Position numbers and translations under genes: made by a program
From: Ottowia beijingensis
Lineage (GTDB): Bacteria; Pseudomonadota; Gammaproteobacteria; Burkholderiales; Burkholderiaceae_C
DNA: 64,000 bases
Assembly (NCBI RefSeq): GCF_013423955.1
Contig: NZ_JACCKX010000001.1
Coordinates: 1,860,001-1,924,000, forward strand
Reading direction: 5' to 3'
Notes under the pieces: model-generated
What the model saw: the letters and a program-made list of their open reading frames with translations, nothing else
The model's database searches: none
What the model was told of the DNA's origin: nothing
Part shown: positions 62,728-64,000 of the stretch, piece after piece
Layout: each line of letters begins with the position of its first letter
How positions within the stretch are numbered: the stretch's first letter is position 1

Positions 62728-63031
62728 CACAACACCTCGAAATCAGCCCAGGCTGAAGAAGGCCCCGAATCCTCGCTCGGTGGCGGGGCATCAAGGTCGA
62801 CCACGAAGACGATCTCGCCGCCGAAGCGACCGACCCCAGCAACCTCATCAGGGCCTGCTCCTGCTCAGGCGTCGCCATGCGCAAGAAGCAGATGGCCTGC
62901 TGCCTGCCTTCATGTACAGACGTCAGAATGTCCATTCGACGAACAGTACCGAACGGCGCACACATTTCCTGCAACGCGGTCCGAAGGGCAGCAATATCTG
63001 CGCATTTGCACAGTTCTGCGATGGATCTCAT
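62727..63031 (-). CDS. Small RRM-like protein at the head of the NGR-type operon (frameshifted)
   Basis: About 100 residues. Seen: MRSIAELCKCADIAALRTAL, FGTVRRMDILTSVHEGRQQA, ICFLRMATPEQEQALMRLLG and FGGEIVFVVDLD, an order of strands and helices that resembles an RNA recognition motif, although the aromatic RNP residues are weak. One base is lost near 62835. Start ATG 63031 follows AGGGAGAGCAAAAC. Its stop overlaps the wecB start (TGATG), so it is likely co-translated. It may act as an RNA-binding regulator or as a protein partner; unknown. Confidence 0.6.
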
Positions 63032-63156
63032 TGTTTTGCTCTCCCTGAAACGAGCACCGACACCAGTCGCTTGCTCTTATGAGCTGTTCCGACTGTACTC
63101 ACTTGTGCACAACTCTCGAGTCGTTGCAATCAATGCGAGGGTGCATTCGTGATCTT

Positions 63157-63241
63157 TGTCACAATTCTCGAAGATTGGATCGATCCTTGGCTCGACCGCG
63201 CCGCAAAGGTCGTGCTTGCGCCCGTGTCACAATTTGCGACA
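63157..63241. promoter_or_regulatory. Paired TGTCACAATT sites in the divergent promoter
   Basis: TGTCACAATTTGCGACA at 63225-63241 is a 17-bp near-perfect palindrome. A related half, TGTCACAATTCTCGA, lies at 63157-63171. They sit between the RRM-like/wecB/nfr operon and the GAF/PAS gene. Twelve bases (ACAATTTGCGAC) recur upstream of pilA at 9649-9660. Probable binding sites for one regulator; identity unknown. Confidence 0.55.
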
Positions 63242-63285
63242 GTCCGATTCGCAGTTCTTGGGATCTTGAATTCTCACCAGTCAAC

Positions 63286-64000
63286 GTGAACAGCTCGCAA
63301 CATCCCAGGCGCAGTGCCGAGGTCCCCCGGTCTCAGGGGGCGGAACTGCGCCAACCGCGAGAAGGGAAGCCTCGCTGGACAACATCGCGCGACTGGTGCA
63401 GGAGTCGACTGCACTGGATGCAGCATTGATCTGCTTGCAACCTGGCGCGGGCACGGAGCCTCTCCGCTGGGGGCCTGCGGGATCCCCATTGACGCGCAGG
63501 ACCAAGACAGCGTCCTGGCCATGTGGACGAAGCTCATCTCGTCACCCGCGCCGACACTGGACGAACCCATTGCAGGACGGCGGATTTTGCAGCGTGCGGT
63601 GGCGCCGGTGCGCAATCGGGCTGGCGATCAACTGGGTTGGCTGATGGTTTTGAGCTTTTCTGACCCGGGGCCCCATCAAACCGCAGAAGCGCTGGTTCAG
63701 CGACTGGCCGCCCGCCTGAGCCACTGGATCGAACTCACGGAGGCGGTTGACCGGCACCCGAAGACGGAAGACGGCCATGCCGCCGATCAACTCGAGGCGC
63801 GCCTGCGCGGCGCCATGCGGGCCATGCAGATGGGCAGTTGGGTCTACAGCGTCGCACCGCGGCGGCTGGCCCTGAGCGCCGACGCGGCCATGATCCTCGG
63901 CCTGACGGCGCAACAGCCGCGCAATCTGGACGACCTTCTGCAATCCTTCACCGCCGAAACAGCCAGGGGCTGCGCCGCGCGTTCGTGGCATGCATCCGCG
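63286..64000 (+). CDS. GAF/PAS sensor protein, cut by window end (frameshifted)
   Basis: N-terminal part of a signalling protein that continues past the window. Seen after frame repair: a GAF-like region with LDNIARLVQESTALDAALIC, PLRWGPAGSP, RAVAPVRNRAGDQLGWLMVL and HQTAEALVQRLAARLSHWIE, then a PAS-like start, MRAMQMGSWVYSVAPRRLAL and MILGLTAQQPRNLDDLL. Breaks near 63375, 63478 and 63965. The GTG at 63286 is only one possible start. Output domain not visible; a GGDEF or EAL output is plausible given the c-di-GMP-type NfrB beside it, but that is inference. Confidence 0.6.

Overview
The window is a high-GC stretch of bacterial chromosome. Gene content suggests a betaproteobacterium of the Comamonadaceae (Acidovorax/Ottowia-like): type IV pilin with a TfpZ accessory protein, sucCD, a type-2 argC, recA-recX, a topB-SWIB fusion, a YbcH/NfrA/NfrB set, and a dispersed inverted repeat I associate with that family. 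The family name is inference. No rRNA, tRNA, CRISPR array, intact transposase or prophage was seen.

A dominant feature is frameshifting. About 40 single-base breaks, mostly in short homopolymers, interrupt genes that should be intact (sucC, sucD, argC, pilA, maeB, topB, wecB and others). Most look like sequencing or assembly indels, so these genes are given as CDS with the approximate break. Genes that truly lack an end are given as pseudogenes.

Layout. 0-3.5 kb: two GT4 glycosyltransferases behind a DUF4143 ATPase, coupled by ATGA overlaps, reading left. 3.5-9.7 kb: a pilin locus reading left (sigma54-type promoter, pilA, terminator, TMTC-like GT-C membrane protein with TPRs, TfpZ, DPM1-like GT2), then debris: a second GT2, a TPR 3' fragment, Uma2 nuclease fragments and short repeats. 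10-11 kb: a decayed HEPN-MNT pair and a HigBA pair. 11.2-16.6 kb: a signalling cassette (TerC, PP2C phosphatase, FHA protein, CHASE2 cyclase, class II-type phosphodiesterase). 16.7-31 kb: core genes sucCD, argC, recX, recA, a two-component pair, birA, SPOR, SET. 29-36.5 kb: topB-SWIB, a Phd/VapC pair, a patatin, FKBP, MFS. 36.5-45.8 kb: yaeQ, yqhA, purB, GST, ferritin-like, FecR plus surface beta-barrel, rarD, Fur-box DUF2061. 45.8-53.3 kb: maeB, secreted barnase with barstar, FAD oxidase, cutA, aminotransferase.

53.8-64 kb is the most interesting part: an exopolysaccharide operon like the E. coli NGR (N4 receptor) system. It runs small RRM-like protein, wecB, nfrB, nfrA, a DUF2334 lipoprotein and a YbcH-like protein, facing a divergent GAF/PAS sensor gene cut by the window end. 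Likely flow: WecB makes UDP-ManNAc, NfrB (with c-di-GMP-type MshEN modules) polymerises it, NfrA exports it, and the two periplasmic proteins modify or trim the glycan. A near-palindrome in the divergent promoter shares 12 bases with the region upstream of pilA, hinting at common control of pili and polysaccharide.
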